A DNA stretch of 64,000 nucleotides from Fasciolopsis buskii (taxonomy: Eukaryota > Platyhelminthes > Trematoda > Plagiorchiida > Fasciolidae): assembly GCA_008360955.1 (NCBI GenBank), contig LUCM01003421.1, forward strand, positions 97,428 through 161,427, given 5' to 3'. Made by a program: the position numbers and the translations under genes. The notes under the pieces were generated by a model, which was not told where the DNA came from, did no database searches, and was given only the letters and a program-made list of their open reading frames with translations. Position 1 is the stretch's first letter; each line of letters opens with the position of its first letter. Below, one piece after another: positions 49,857 to 62,984 of this stretch.

Positions 49857-51793
49857 GAATAGTTTACAGTATTTTATCCTTTCTTTATGTTCACAAAAAT
49901 ACAAGGGTTTTTTACCAATTCAGTTTCTTGTATTTCCTAAAGAAGACAAGAGGTAAAAGTTGCACACGTAGTTAGGTCAAACAGACCTGAGATGCCAATC
50001 TAATGCAATTATAAACTCCTCATTAACTCCACAAGTCGAAGTTTGTCTTTCGCAGTACGGTGAACATTTTTCCTAATATTGTATTAATATACAGCACTTC
50101 CAGTGCTATAACTCGGTGTAATGCGTGGGACACAAAATAGAACAAATCAAGTGGCATTCCCTGAATTCAGTTTTTTCCACAAAAATTTATTTTTAATGCT
50201 GACTGCCCTCGAAAAAAGGGCTTCAGATAGTGTTTTCCCACAAACATTAGAGTATTTACACGTCCAAATGAACTCGCGAAATCGAAAAGTTTTGATAGCA
50301 AGAATCAAGGCAAAGGTCTTAAATAAGTAGTTCCTTTAGAAGATGTTGAAGAAACGAATTTTGTTAGGCGCCGAATTCTTTCACCAGACTCATTTTTTCA
50401 CTACACCAGTATCCGTGGGAAAGTGGTTTCCGCGACGGTTTTAGAAGTGGTAATCTCAAGAAAAGCTCTGGCTCGTGGATCTTCGTGAATTCATTGCGCA
50501 TAACCCGTTATCGCAGTTGCCAAATTATGATATATCCATAAACCGATGCATTCAGTGGTAAATTTACTTGTTTCGCGAAGTTAGGACCAGCAATTAAAGT
50601 TTGTTTACCTTATCTCCCAATAAGCACTATAATAACACCGTTCGTGAGTGGAATGCAAATTAGACCATAATAAATTACTGTTCTTTTACGACTTTTAGAG
50701 ATATCCCAAAAATTTTCAACTGTAAATACTTTGCAACACAGTGCCACAGACAAAACTTATCATTACCTTCACGATGGTCGATAGCAACTCGTGAACTGCT
50801 GCATTTTTGTGTGCATGTTTATCTATGGTTTTTACATTAAACCATCGTCAAAAAGACAGATTGGTTATTGTTCTCAGGAAAACCACTGTTGGCCTTGCAA
50901 ACAAATATATCACTGTAATACTAAAGTTGATCAAACCAGAAGTGATACCTAAACTTAAAGCATGAGGAAGACAAGCAACTGCAAACTGAAGTCTCCTAAA
51001 TTCATTCCAAGTAGGTCTGTACACACAGGAAATATGAAACCCAAAAACAATTCACTTTTAGCTGAAAATGATCAAATTGACCTTGCCCTAACAAACTTAC
51101 CGCGAGTAATCAAATGATGAATCCTCGAAAATTGCCATAACTATTTGAAGCTCACAACTACGTTACTCGTTGTGACCCGACCGTGTCGATACACCTTGTG
51201 AAAAAATATTCCAGTTGTCACCACCCCTTTCTACTGAATCACATTTTCGGTTTTTATTGACTGATTTTAAACTGATTAATCCATTGCATCTACATACAGA
51301 TTTAGTTTGAAGACAATAAAAATGGAATAAAACGAATAAATAAACAAAATAATCTTTGAAGATCGAAAGTTAATGCCGTCACAGCCAAATCAAATTCTTC
51401 ATTTGACTTCATTTCGCGCGGATGACCGGAGTTTCTTCTCTCGCTAGTAAAGCGTACCTGATAAACCCCATGGTCAGTATGTTCACTCATGCTTATGAAA
51501 GTTTTTCAGTGTCAGAAAGCCAACATTCGCGATAGATTTGTGGCACTTCAGAACACAACAATAGGTGGACGTAATACTTGCAATGAAACAGACCAAGAAT
51601 ACATTTCTCGAAGGTTTTTTATTTCCTTCAGTTAGAAAAGGACAGCATGACCATTTTGAAGGTCACAGCAACAACTTGCTGTTGGATAATCAGACTGCAG
51701 AACTACTGTGCTGACCGATCGATCACAACGAGATAGTATGATGTTGACTCCAAGCAAGTCCAGGACTCCCGTACTGTACAGACAAACACTCAC
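49857..51793. other. No gene supported; would be an intron if the two flanking candidate exons are real
   Basis: Unique AT-rich sequence. Short frames only, including 50121-50330 plus (69 codons, unidentified). No repeat was recognised. Confidence 0.4.
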
Positions 51794-52012
51794 AGGCCAA
51801 TTTTATTCTCCATGGATTGGAACTTCAATCGAAGAAACACCGGCACTATATTCGCGCAAATTGTAACACCGTTTCCGTTCCCCGTTCGCATAGAAACGGT
51901 CGCCAGGTGGAGGAGATCAACGGACCCACCGAGATAATTGCCGGTGTTCTTGGACAGTTCCAATGGCTTCGAAATATAGTCACCGCGGCAAACTGAAACT
52001 TCCATTGTTAGT
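51794..52012 (-). CDS. Candidate exon ending at a GTGAGT donor, unidentified
   Basis: A minus-strand frame, GC-richer than its flanks, runs into a strong donor (GGCCT then GTGAGT, plus-strand 51788-51793) in phase 2. An ATG at about 52012 opens MEVSVCRGDYISKPLEL; a TAA lies 15 codons further upstream. The rest (GGSVDLLHLATVSMRTGNG, ICANIVPVFLRLKF) has a balanced, protein-like composition with a cysteine and glycine pattern that could be extracellular. No family was recognised. The CR1-like LINE begins only about 60 bp upstream on the other strand, so insertion next to an exon is possible. Confidence 0.25.
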
Positions 52013-52074
52013 GACCTAACCTCTTTAACAATCTGTTCCGCATATATCAACAGTTATTCTAAAAATAGTGACAC

Positions 52075-54850
52075 ATGTTTGGTTTTTTAAGCAGATCTTT
52101 GAATACACGAACATCCAACCGCTCGGAATTACTTTTGTTCAAAAACCGCACCGTTTCTCCACATATATTGGGATACCGTGTTTTTGCACCTCAACGAGCT
52201 TCTAATCCATCTAGAATAGGCACTCGTGCACCCTTCCAGCCAAGATGTCCATTCCGGCTTTGTTGAGTACCAACATCTGCTCTCTGTTTACGGAAATGTC
52301 GGATCTATTCCTCACACTTCAGTCACCGATCTATGTTCACACGTGTGTCATCCGCATACAAGAATCGAGGATAAATACGGATATTGCTGATTCACTCGCG
52401 TCAATAGACGGCTTCGGACTCCATCGGCAGGACAGAGTTTTGGACAAGAAAACTGGAGGCGGTGTTGCAACATACATAAACTCCTTCTGGTCTGGCAAGT
52501 CCGAAGTTGCCTCTACGTACTCTCTCAGTGGAATTGACTGTGCTAAGTTTTCTCGTTATAACAGTGCTATCATAACCACTTTATACATTGGCCCTCTTTA
52601 GCTTGCAACAAAATATCGCATCTTTTTCAACTCTTTTCTAGCTTTTATTGTTCCTCTTCTTGAGGATAATCCGCATATTATTGTAGGTAATTTTAATCAT
52701 GCATCTACCTTACCACTGACTCTGTTTTATTTCAGTGATCTCTGCGCTTCTCCCACCAGAGGCGGTTTCATTTTAGATAAAGTTGTTACCAACCACCTTG
52801 ACTCATTTATCCTGAAACTGCTTGCTCCAATTTCAAATAGCGATCATTGTATGCTGTATTAAGGCCCGAGATATTCTCTAGGTCAGCTTTCCATTCCTTC
52901 AGGCGAAGAAATCAAATCCGAGGTCCCATCCGTAACTTTTCACACAACACAATCATTTTTCTTCAGACATCCCATTCACTCGCATCTGCATGTTCCTCTT
53001 TTGAACCCCTACTCAATGACAATATCAAACTTTTCACAGAGACGGCCAACGCCCTCAGAAACACTATTCGTCTCAAATAGCTGTATCTCCATCCAGAAAC
53101 TGAAATCTCTAAGACGATATAAGGAGCACTTCTAGAAATACCGTAATAACTCAAGTGTGCGGCAAATTTCCAACATAATAAAAGCGAAAATTCAACGCAT
53201 CGGCGCTGCATTCGCCAGCCAACTCTTGAGTGGTAACAACAATCGATTCCTATTGACAAGTCATCCGACTCTTGTGTGGGAAGAAGAAGAACCAGACAAA
53301 AACTTCTGCAGATGTCGACAGTATCAATCGTGCTTCCATCCATCCTTCCATTTATAACCCGGTCCTATTCGGTCAGGGTGATGATACACCACTAGAGATG
53401 AGGTGCTCTACCTTCTCCGTGCCACTAAAATTACCACAAGGGTCGGTCCAGATAGTCTACCCTCAGGTCTTTTAAGGCATGGTGTTGTGGCCCTTACGGA
53501 TGCACTCAATGCTCTAATTAACTCATCATTATACTCGTCCTCCATCCCTGACTGTTAGAGACCCGTCACTATTATTCCCATCCCGAAATCTAACAGTTCT
53601 ACTGCTTAAGCAAAACTATTTCGATCCACCGCCTTAACATCTTCTGGTCTTAAACTGACTGTGTTATACGTAAGCGCCTGCGTTTCACTATGTATCCTCT
53701 TGATGACCCATTTCAGTTTGCTTATGAATCTAACAGGTCCAATTTAGACGCTGTCGCCTCCCTCAATCACCATATTTGTAATTCCTTAAAGGAATCAATG
53801 AAATTCGTCGGCATTTGATTGTGCCCCGCGGTCTCTTCCATTTCACAAACTGGAAACATTTGATTGTCCCAGGCCATTATTAGCATGACTGTCTGATTAC
53901 TTTGCCAACCGAATCCAGTGCACACGAATGGACCGTAAAACTTCCAAACCGTTGATTAACAACTTAGAAATGCTTCACGGTGTTGTCGCTTCACTGTTTC
54001 TTTTCTCCACTTACATCAACGACTTATCAACTAGCTCGCTCTCTCATCTGTTTAAGTATGCTTATGATGTTGCCCTCTCCCAAGCCGTTTCGAGCAACGA
54101 TGATTTTCAACGTTTTTTTAACAATCTATCTTCTGTTTACGACCTCACTGCACAAGCTGGTATAAATCTTAATACACCTAAATGCTTCGAATGTTTGTTC
54201 TTTCCCTCGGTCGGTTCTCCCATCCGAAACGTCTTCCATCAACTCAAAAACTCTTACCAGGATTGATTCTGTGAAATATCTAGAGGTTACTATTGATAAA
54301 AATCTGAAGTGGACTACTCACATTCCTACCTGTGTATAGAACCTCCGACTGTTGTCATTTTAAATCAGGAAGCTTCGACAGCACAAAGTGAAACAAGGCA
54401 CCAGCTCCCGATTCGTATACTAATGTGCTTTTCCAAATATTTTTTACTGTTCCCCAGTTATATATCCAGGTTGACTTAAAAAAGACTTGAAAATTCTTCG
54501 CCTGGGCTACCAATTATCAGCCATGTGTACTTCGTACCACTAACTGAATTGTCCCTTAATCTACGTGATCAACACTTATCAGCATGTGAGAAATTTGCTC
54601 ACAAAATTTTTTCTGACCCCACGCATCCTCTGCACATTGATCTTTCAAAATGTCGTTCTCATATTTCGACACGATCGCATTTTCGTTCTATACTCTTCAG
54701 AATCAGTGTTTATAGGAACTCCCCGGTCCCATATTTAGCACAAATTTTGACAACCCGTGACCGAGTTTCAGCCAAATCCCTGAGCAGCCTGTCCTAATGC
54801 GATGTAATTATTCCTGGATGAGCGCTTTTATATTCTTTACTAGGCGACCA
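52075..54850 (+). mobile_element. CR1-like LINE, nearly full-length but dead
   Basis: The plus strand, read with frame changes, gives a CR1-type polyprotein in order. Endonuclease (about 52245-52850): IQESRINTDIADS, IDGFGLHRQDR, GGGVATYINS, VGNFN at 52684 (for VGDFN), LDKVVTN and SNSDH at 52832-52846. Reverse transcriptase (about 53390-54340): GPDSLPSGLLRHG, RPVTIIPIPKS, DPFQFAYESNRSNLDAVASL (53705 on), a STYINDL stretch, YAYD in place of YADD at 54057-54068, and KYLEVTIDKNLKW. C-terminal part (54450-54797): VIYPG-LKKDLKILR, HLSACEKFAHKIFSDPTHPL and YRNSPVPYLAQILTTRD. Several stops and shifts, the altered catalytic site and the lost GDFN aspartate make it inactive. The first ORF and promoter were not recognised; 52075-52240 may be the start of ORF2. 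Confidence 0.9.
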
Positions 54851-57583
54851 GGGTAACATTTTACTATTTTATTTATTAATTTATTTTTCCCCCTAAATTA
54901 TTTGTTAAATTCAGCTTTTGACTTAAATGCGACATTATTTTTTGTACGCAAAAGACTATACCATTCCAGTACAATCCATAATTTCCGCAGGTTTAAATAA
55001 ATACATATGCAGTTCGTGAAGGAGTTATTTCAGCGAAAACAATGCAACTTAATTAGTTTCCTGACTCTGTTTAATTAGGATCAATTGAATATATTGTCAT
55101 GAAACTATAATTGTTAGTCTTCACTATCATATCAATCGAAATCTTCATAATTCCAGTATCCGTTAATAATACCAAAATTACGGAAACAGCTGTCAGACAG
55201 GAACAGGTTGAATCGAGCTGTAGCTCAAAGAATACAGGTTATTAAGAACCAAAAAGCAGTTCGAATGTCGTTGAAAACAACTCTAATAATTATGTTTGTA
55301 AAATGAAGGAGAAAGTGACCGGCATCAGAAGGTCTATTCCAGAATGCCCCGGACGTGCCCGAGAAGCAAATGTTCAGTGGTCTATTGCCGCCTACATAAA
55401 CATGGTTTCATAAAAGCCCCCATCGTCCTCGTAACTCCCAGATCCCAAGGGGAGTTTGTCCAAAGTTCACCAAAAAGGTGTATCACTATTATGCGCCATG
55501 TAGTACGATGCCCACAACCAGCAACTTCGTTGGCCAAATTGTTCGATTTGGTCAGACAAAGATTTGCACCTCATGGTTTGAAAAAATTATGTATACCATA
55601 CAATTGAATTCGTAAACAAATAATGAACTTGAATGTTGGCAAACTCGTGACACAACATGTGCTCGTTAGCTACCAATCGATCCTTGATAAGATAGCCCAA
55701 ACTGTTTGCACAACTGCCCGGGATCTTCCAGTACCGCATCATCATCATATTCGACAGTTCTTAATATTGTGCAACTGTTCTGTTGCGATCGGAATCTATG
55801 GGGATTGCGAGGGCGAATCTACCAGCTATCCGTGATAAGCAAAACTGAATCAATCCAAGCAGCAAACACTGACACAGGTGGACGATATAGTCGATATAGT
55901 CTAGGACAGAGAATATGCCCGTAGGGTGCTGGAGGTTGTTAACTGTTACCAACGAAACACAGTTTGCTGTGGAATGCAAATCGGAATACTCACTTCATCA
56001 TTGGATGTCAGAATTGCAAGGAAATGAAGCTAATCTCAAATCAGATTTACATTTGACAGGCCAACATGGAAGGGGCATTACATGAATTACAAGACGTTAT
56101 CCCCTTCAGTATAAACGAGTTTTAGTGGATAGCTCTTCACCAGGACAAAAAACCTTTCCTGCAGAAAAAACAGAAGACAATATTCAGTTTTTTTCGTCCC
56201 TCTTCCAAAGCAACCGACATCCACTACCATTCATTGCCCAATGCAACGCGATGAGAAAGATCAGAATCAAGAAATACGATTTTCATAGGAAGGCTATTCA
56301 CATCAGGGTAACACTTTAGGATTGATCAGAATGTCAAAATTGCCCGATGTCGTTTGAAACAAGCTCTTTCGAGAACACGCTGAGTCATTTAGCTGGTGGT
56401 GCCCCAAAACAAAAGAAGAAAAATGGATCATTTTACTGTGGACATTCCGGACTGATTCGAAATACCGCCTTTATTTACTTCTCATTCAATACGCTTGCAG
56501 TACTAAAGACATCGGAAGAACAGAGAGCCGACTATCCCCTAGGATTTCCGATCTTGTTCCAGACACTTCATTGCTAAACTGTCCAAATCATTTCCAGAAC
56601 TCCAACTCCCACTAAATTTTGAGTTGTCCGCTTGATGTAAACCCAAAACAAGTGTTTGGCCTGGCAAATCACCAGCCGACTGGAGGACTGGAAATATTTG
56701 GTAAGGCTGTGGTAATTCGACATCACAATTCTGAGCTCTGTAAACATTTAGGATTGCCCCATGTGTTTCCTCCTGTGATTCTTTTTAATAGGTGTATTCT
56801 TTGCTATTATTTATCTACACAGACATTAAAAACCTGTGATGCAGGACTTTTGCTGTGATTTTGCTTAATAGAAAAAATATTGTTTTGCTTACATTTGCCT
56901 TTGTTTCTGCCGTCCTTCCACATGGACATTTACGCACATTTCGGGAGATGGCCCACGGAGGTTGAATTGGCCCAGCGTGTTACCATCAGCACCACTTTGG
57001 CTGACAGTCGAAAAAATGGTAATTTCGAAAGTTCATGGTAATTTTGATGTAGCCACCTTATGCCAAACTGATCAAAGTATGGAGACTTTCTTCTGACCAC
57101 TGAGACCCGTCATCCGCGGTCGACTAATTCCAAAATGCTTCAGTGGTTGGTACGCCACAATGATGAAATTTAGGAGCAAAACTATAGGGTAATAGAGCAG
57201 ACGCACACGGACACGGATGTGCAAAAGCGCCCGCTAACGCGCTGTAACCGGACCCATTTTGTTCATTTGTGAGCATTCATTGTGACACCCCAAGTAGATT
57301 GCATAATAAACAATGATAACTGAAGCAAATCTGAGTGGTTGACAAGTAACACAGCAACGAAAAGGAATAGGTTTAGGGATAAATGCTCATTTGGTAGGTG
57401 GTGTTAACGCATGGACGGGATGGTTTCGAATTTAGAAATTATTAGTCCCTCAGGATCTCTGGAGTTTTCTGTTCTTGTGAATGAGTTGTCGAAATTGAAT
57501 CAATTTTGTTCAACAAGACCTCGTTTGATTGGAGATTGGCTAGGTTAAATTTCATTGGGTGATTTCGTCGCCTTAAAACAAAC
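54851..57583. other. No gene supported
   Basis: Several plus-strand frames of 64-87 codons lie between 55344 and 56858 in different frames, giving the look of a decayed coding element, but I recognise no domain. A 9-bp tandem duplication (GATATAGTC) is at about 55885-55902. The 3' end of the CR1 element merges into an AT-rich stretch at 54840-54920. Confidence 0.4.
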
Positions 57584-57808
57584 CTGATTTTTCAATACCA
57601 AACTAGAAACAATTACTCTACTCTCCGGTCTGCTAAGACAGACATCTGGGTATCCATCTGTAAACTGAGAGGCATAAACTGATATGTTGGCAGTCAGTTG
57701 ATTTGTCACCGATGTTGTCACTGGTGATGTAGATGCACGGTGCCAAGTGCATCTGATTACCGAACCCAAGCACAAGCGGAATTCGTCTTGAAGGGCTTGC
57801 TTCAACAA
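57584..57808 (-). CDS. Candidate exon, unidentified, minus strand
   Basis: A minus-strand frame ends at AATCAG followed by GTTTGT, an acceptable donor, in phase 0. The translation includes ASTSPVTTSVTNQLTANISV and SRPESRVIVSSLVLKN, which is serine/threonine-rich like an extracellular or linker region. A different minus frame (57633-57854) is also open here, so the frame choice is uncertain. It lies about 1 kb downstream of the 204-codon frame on the same strand. Confidence 0.2.
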
Positions 57809-57877
57809 AGCTTTTAGCCTCTGTTGCCTCGAGATGTATGCGAATGCGTTTCATTGAATCTTCGCTAGACTCTATGG

Positions 57878-58150
57878 TTATTGCTTGATGTTCTCTACGT
57901 AATGTGACTTATGCGCAAACTTCGTGTCCGGAACACAAACCAAGTAGGTCGTTTTCGAACTTCCCAGCCGCTGAATTGGCATAGTGCTACCGTAATCGCC
58001 TTTCGGGGCACAAAAATCTTGCTTGACTTGATTGTGGAAGGATGCTTTCTCACTCCAGGTATCCAGGGCTCCCCACCAGTCATCCCTGGTCACCCTATCG
58101 TAGACCGTAATCGGCCAATCGCTAATCGTAAATGCAACCCGATAAAACAT
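57878..58150 (-). CDS. Candidate coding segment, unidentified, minus strand
   Basis: A 90-codon frame with unusual content for random DNA, including SDWPITVYDRVTRDDWWGAL and GSSKTTYLVCVPDT. An acceptor-like site (TTGCATTTACGATTAG) precedes the SDWP part, and a GTGAGA donor-like site follows DTW inside the frame, so the exon could be much shorter. The plus strand is open over the same bases for 112 codons. GC content is higher than in the flanks. No family was recognised. Confidence 0.2.
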   Translation of the reverse strand: MFYRVAFTISDWPITVYDRVTRDDWWGALDTWSEKASFHNQVKQDFCAPKGDYGSTMPIQRLGSSKTTYLVCVPDTKFAHKSHYVENIKQ

Positions 58151-58601
58151 TCAAAATGGGACAGCGCTCTCTTACTAGCTAACAGCTGTCAACTGACACT
58201 GAGCGGTCACTGGACGGCAAGAATTCTAACAGGCAAACCGACCGAATGACATCAATAGATCAAAGTGTGTAGTCAGGGTTTCACAGCAAACCGAAACCAA
58301 CCACATTAGGCTAAAAGCCATCTTGACGGTAACTCAAAAACAAACGATGGAATAGACAGAAATCAAAAAAGACACCGTTATGCAACGATTTACCTCACAT
58401 AATAAGCTTTCTAAATTAAAACGCTGCTTCAGATTAAGTGCTCTTATTACAGCTTGACGGAAAGAACGATCGATGGCTGGCAAAAACGCGACCGACGATT
58501 GACAATTCAAATAAAACCGCTGACTGTATGTGAGAAGTTACACTTCGGATTTACTTTTCGTTTAGCGATGCAGACCACGATTTATCCAGCGAAAAGACCG
58601 T

Positions 58602-59216
58602 TTAACTAGTCAAGCTGCCGGGAAATATCACGCCATTAGGGAAAATCAACTCTATTCTACCGTGTAGTGGGTCAGGTGGATGCAGATGAATGAACAGTGT
58701 ATTTGTGTTACGGGTGTCACTACAAAAGGTAGATTTTACCACCAAAGAATTTTGACCAATGCTCCTTACGCCGTTCATCTCCCCGTTGACTTCAACTTTT
58801 CCCACTGTTTTATCGATTTTCCCAATCCGCAAGTCAGCAGTCATGGTGAATGCAGAAGGCAAACCTAACAGTATGGCCGAAATGTCCAGGTCATTGTTCA
58901 CAGCTATAATTCTTACTTCACTATTTAAATGTTTATTGCTGAAAATGCTATTTTCAGAACTGGGGAAGGTTTGCCGTGACATCTGAAAAAGATTCCAATC
59001 AAACGAACTTCCTGTCTTCCAGACATTACTGTGTTGTGCCTTTGATATTTCTGTTTCCTTTTGAGCCTCATTCTTCCATTTAGTTTTTGATGCATTTGGA
59101 CTTTGCTCATGCCCTCCCTGCAACCGAAAAGGGTAATGCATTATTTTTAGTGTCTCTACACGGTTTACAGTTTCGTGATTTTTGACGACCGTTACAGTGG
59201 AAAGACAGTTGATCAA
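58602..59216 (-). CDS. 204-codon open frame, best candidate exon in the window, unidentified
   Basis: The longest uninterrupted frame in the window that is not part of a repeat. By a simple stop-frequency estimate (about 6% stops per codon) a frame this long is expected about 0.02 times by chance. It opens directly after an acceptor-like CTAG (plus-strand 59217-59220), where the upstream codon is TAG, so it reads as an internal or last exon rather than a start. A lysine/glutamate-rich segment (KTKWKNEAQKETEI, about residue 45) is followed by alternating hydrophobic stretches (VRIIAVNNDLDISAILLG, KVEVNGEMNGVRSIG, LFIHLHPPDPLHGRIELIF) that look like beta strands. No signal peptide, membrane segment or known motif. 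It may end at a GTGATA donor just after FPNG or at the TAA at 58602. Family unknown. Confidence 0.4.
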   Translation of the reverse strand: MINCLSTVTVVKNHETVNRVETLKIMHYPFRLQGGHEQSPNASKTKWKNEAQKETEISKAQHSNVWKTGSSFDWNLFQMSRQTFPSSENSIFSNKHLNSEVRIIAVNNDLDISAILLGLPSAFTMTADLRIGKIDKTVGKVEVNGEMNGVRSIGQNSLVVKSTFCSDTRNTNTLFIHLHPPDPLHGRIELIFPNGVIFPGSLTS

Positions 59217-62200
59217 CTAGATTTGTTCTCCTGCTGTTTGCTTTAATTTCCGCGTGGCAAATATATCATCGGAATATGACACTCGATTAGTTGCAGTGTT
59301 CGCTTTGTCATCTTGCATTGAATGCCTCCTTGTTCACACTTTGAATCATATTAATCCATTTTCCATCAATCCCATAGCAATTTTCGACAGAGCATCACGT
59401 CTTCTCAATATTGATGACGAGTAGACAAATTGGACCTGATAAGTGTGAAACAGTGACGAGAGAAATTATTTCCCCAAATGCAGTCGACAGATAGTCAAAC
59501 TACTATCCATATATCTAGAACACATCATGCGCTACAGTGAAAAATTGGAAATAAAAATGAGTTTTGCCGGTTAAATGAACTACTTTACGCAAATAACTTC
59601 GCCCCAATTTTCCGACATTCGACGAGAAAGTGTAGTAGATTTTACTCGCATGACAAAAACTCGTGGGTTAATATTGGCCAGTTCAAAGTGAAATTGGCCC
59701 ACATACACTTCAGCCCAGATTTGTGGTAAGATTTGAAGCCAACCGTTTTAAGACAGTGTATTGCAGAGGACTCAAAGGAAAAGTGGCTTTTCTATCAACG
59801 CGAACACCAAGGAGTCAACCATAAATTGGACACCCAATCCTAGTTTCACGTGCAAAGGACGTTCGAGAGTTGGTGTGCACAAGACGCAACGGCAAATCGT
59901 GCGCGGACCTGAAGAAAGTGTCAAATGATGTCATTTGTCTTGTTTTCCTCTGGCAAGTATTTCAACTCTTCCTGTTAAAATGGCCTTTACGAATAAAAAC
60001 GATTTAGTCAAAAATGAAATGAGTTTGCTTACGTGGGACGAAATAGAGACAGCTAAAATGGCATTTTTTTGATCTTAGTCATTCAACGTTGTTTTCAAAG
60101 AACTCTCTAAGAACGCAACAGGGTGTCTTGGTGAATAATATATCTGACTCAAGACCAGACATGTTTGTCCAAATACCATCAGAAAAACGGCAGGCTGTCT
60201 AGAAAGAATATCGAAATGATTTTTGACGTTCCAAGACCAGTCAACTCAGAATGAAATCGGGTGTTCCCTATGGTCTAAAATAATCAACAGTTCGACCACT
60301 TGTAATGAGATTTCTGCACGCGATTACTCCTTTGCTCTAGTGACAGTTCCTCTGGGTGTCAGGATCTTCTAGCTCGACATATTTTCAAAACGATGCAAGG
60401 AACACATTCACACTTGCTGTTGCTTCCTGGTCGACTGAGATTTTGGCGTATTTCTGTTACTCTCAAACGGATTTTGCCGTTATTGTCGGGTCAGATTGCG
60501 AGTAGCAGAGTTTTATGGTAAACAGTTTCTCGACAACTACGGTCTTTGTTGACTCGAGTCGTCTACTGCTTGATAGTTTTGGCCTCAAACAAAGCTCCGA
60601 CAAGAGCAATGAGGCTTAGCTATTTCGTACAACATAAAAGTAAATTGACTCACATTTTCAGAATTAAGATAACATGGAAAACCCGGTGGTATGCCTAAAT
60701 CGAAGTCCTAATTTGTTAGAACAAATCCCTCCTTAACTACGCATTCGAAGATGAGTGTGTCACGGGGTTTGCATAGCGAGCTTATTGCTGTAATAAAATG
60801 AGGTTTTTGCATAATACAACATTTTGGGCAATTGACATGAAAAAGGAACAATAAACATGCCCAAATTTATGACCGAATTGTATGATGCTTTTTCAACAAA
60901 TCATATTTTATATCAGCTACTGAATATTATTCTTGATCAGTAATCAAAAAATATAAATCTTGATGACAATACTGTTCACATTGTCAATCACGTGCATCGT
61001 TTTCAGAGAGCAAGATATCATATATCTTACCTGAGAGTCTGCCGGCAGGATCATGATCGTGTTGTCAGCGCATTTCAATCGCAAATAAGGAATTTCCTAC
61101 CAGCTTGTTTGTCATTCCCCTCGTAACTCATTTCTTCCTATTTGAAAGGTACTTCTTTGATTAGATTGGATTGCACTGGGAAGTGAGTGCCGATAGCACC
61201 TTCATCGCTGCCAATTGTGAAGTGATTAGAAGTTGAAAACAAGCCTGTGGTACAATTTTGCTTTTAGGATTGCAACACTACACACCGGAAAATGATGTTC
61301 ACGTTGTTGTGTCGCACTTAAGGATGATACACATTCTAATATGTGGAGTGAACCATGTCTTCCATCCTGTTAAGGCGATTTTATCAATTCATTTCTTCAT
61401 CTGACTCGAAATTTGTGATTTTCAAATACATGACATGATGAAAATTGCACATTTATTTTGCCAGAAGATTACGTAACATTTTATTTCATAAAGGTGACTT
61501 GAAGCTGGTGTCGTATCAGCATAGTTTGCAAGACTATATGGTTTCGAAGTCACAAGATCGGCAGCCAACAGGGGACATACAACAATCTTTAAATTATATA
61601 TATACATACATACATGCGTATTTATGTATATGATCACATGTATGCTGAACACTTCTATTGTTTGGTATTTAACACCGGAAGACCTATTGCACTAAATCAT
61701 GTATAAATTAAAAGCAATCAGCAATCGCCCAGTTTTGCCTGAGTTTAACTGTATTTTCTTCAGTCTTATGGTACAGTATGGCATCGGAATTGGAAAAACT
61801 TTCTCGTGATGACTAACAAATTGTGATGACTCACGCGATGCAGCAAACATTCTAGTTGAAATTTTCAAAACCTTGTCATTTCCCCTTTTTTCTCCTGGCT
61901 CTTTTTAAACATATGTAGGCCTCCATTAATTTATCACAACACTGCATTTATGGTACCACTGAGACCTGGCAGTTGACGAGATTTGTCATTGGAAACCAAT
62001 CTAGCTTGGTGAGTTTAAAACCCTTGCAATGATGCCAGCGAAACTGGCGAAACCACGAAAACAACCGACATTCGTCGAGGCCTCATCAAGCGGATTTGAA
62101 CTTGTTATCGACAGCTGCCGTCCAGCGAGTCTCTCAAGAATACGAACGCAGTTTAATACTTCAGATTAGGTTGGAATTCCACGTGAAAGCTTTTGAGGAC

Positions 62201-62984
62201 TGCTTGAGAACAAAAGTTCCGAAATGTTCAAGCACGCGAGAGGTTCGAAACACTGGTTTTAAAACTTCATTTACAAGCACTAATCGACTTCTTGGTTGCT
62301 GTGCAGCGTCCAATAATACAAGAACTCATCGATAATATAATTAAGCGATACCTTTACTCCAAAGCACTGGTTATCCTGACAGTTGAATTTAATTTTTGCC
62401 CAAATTATTTGGCATTAAAAGCAGTAAACTCTGTAACAAAAAGATACATTGCAAAAGAGAGAAATAAGGTGCTATTGACTAATCCACTTTGAGTCACTTT
62501 ACGAAAAAATTTCTAGCATTAATTCCGTATTCTAATCCTTCTGTTTTCTCAAATATTAGGATACTGGAAAATGCGAATTTCGGCCTGAAATAAATCCTAC
62601 TCTGTTAACCGTGGTTAGCACATAATTGCTTACTTAGGATATGCAATTGCCAATGATAATCCAGGGTAAAGTGTTAATCATGTTTTGCTAGCATCATGCA
62701 ATTTTCATCTGCACATGCTGTGTTTCGTCATGACAGACCGAATTTCACTTGTCTCTCTGTATAGTTGCTCTTCTAGTGTGACTACTGAGAGCCGAGTAGC
62801 AATAAATACAAATCAATAACTAGGATATATACGTGGTTGCAGAATTAAGAGATGTTGATCATATTATTGCTGATTTTATCATATGTGAAGATTGTAAAAT
62901 CGCGTAAATGCCAAATGTAAATGTTTCCGATGAGAATGCTTAAATTATGACCGCATCCAGCGAAGTGTTGTTTGAAAATCTTAC
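59217..62984. other. No gene supported; one short splice-bounded segment and a microsatellite
   Basis: On the minus strand a 60-bp open segment (about 61032-61093) ends at CTCAG followed by GTAAGA, a strong donor, and reads RLKCADNTIMILPADSQ at its end; its acceptor is weak, so it stays a hint. (TA)n/(TACA)n lies at 61594-61616. A plus frame at 62096-62335 is unidentified. Confidence 0.35.
61594..61616. repeat. (TA)n/(TACA)n microsatellite
   Basis: TA units grading into three TACA units. Confidence 0.9.

Noticed and set aside
52963..53343. A 126-codon minus-strand open frame
   Set aside because: It is antisense to the CR1-like LINE, which explains the plus strand here.
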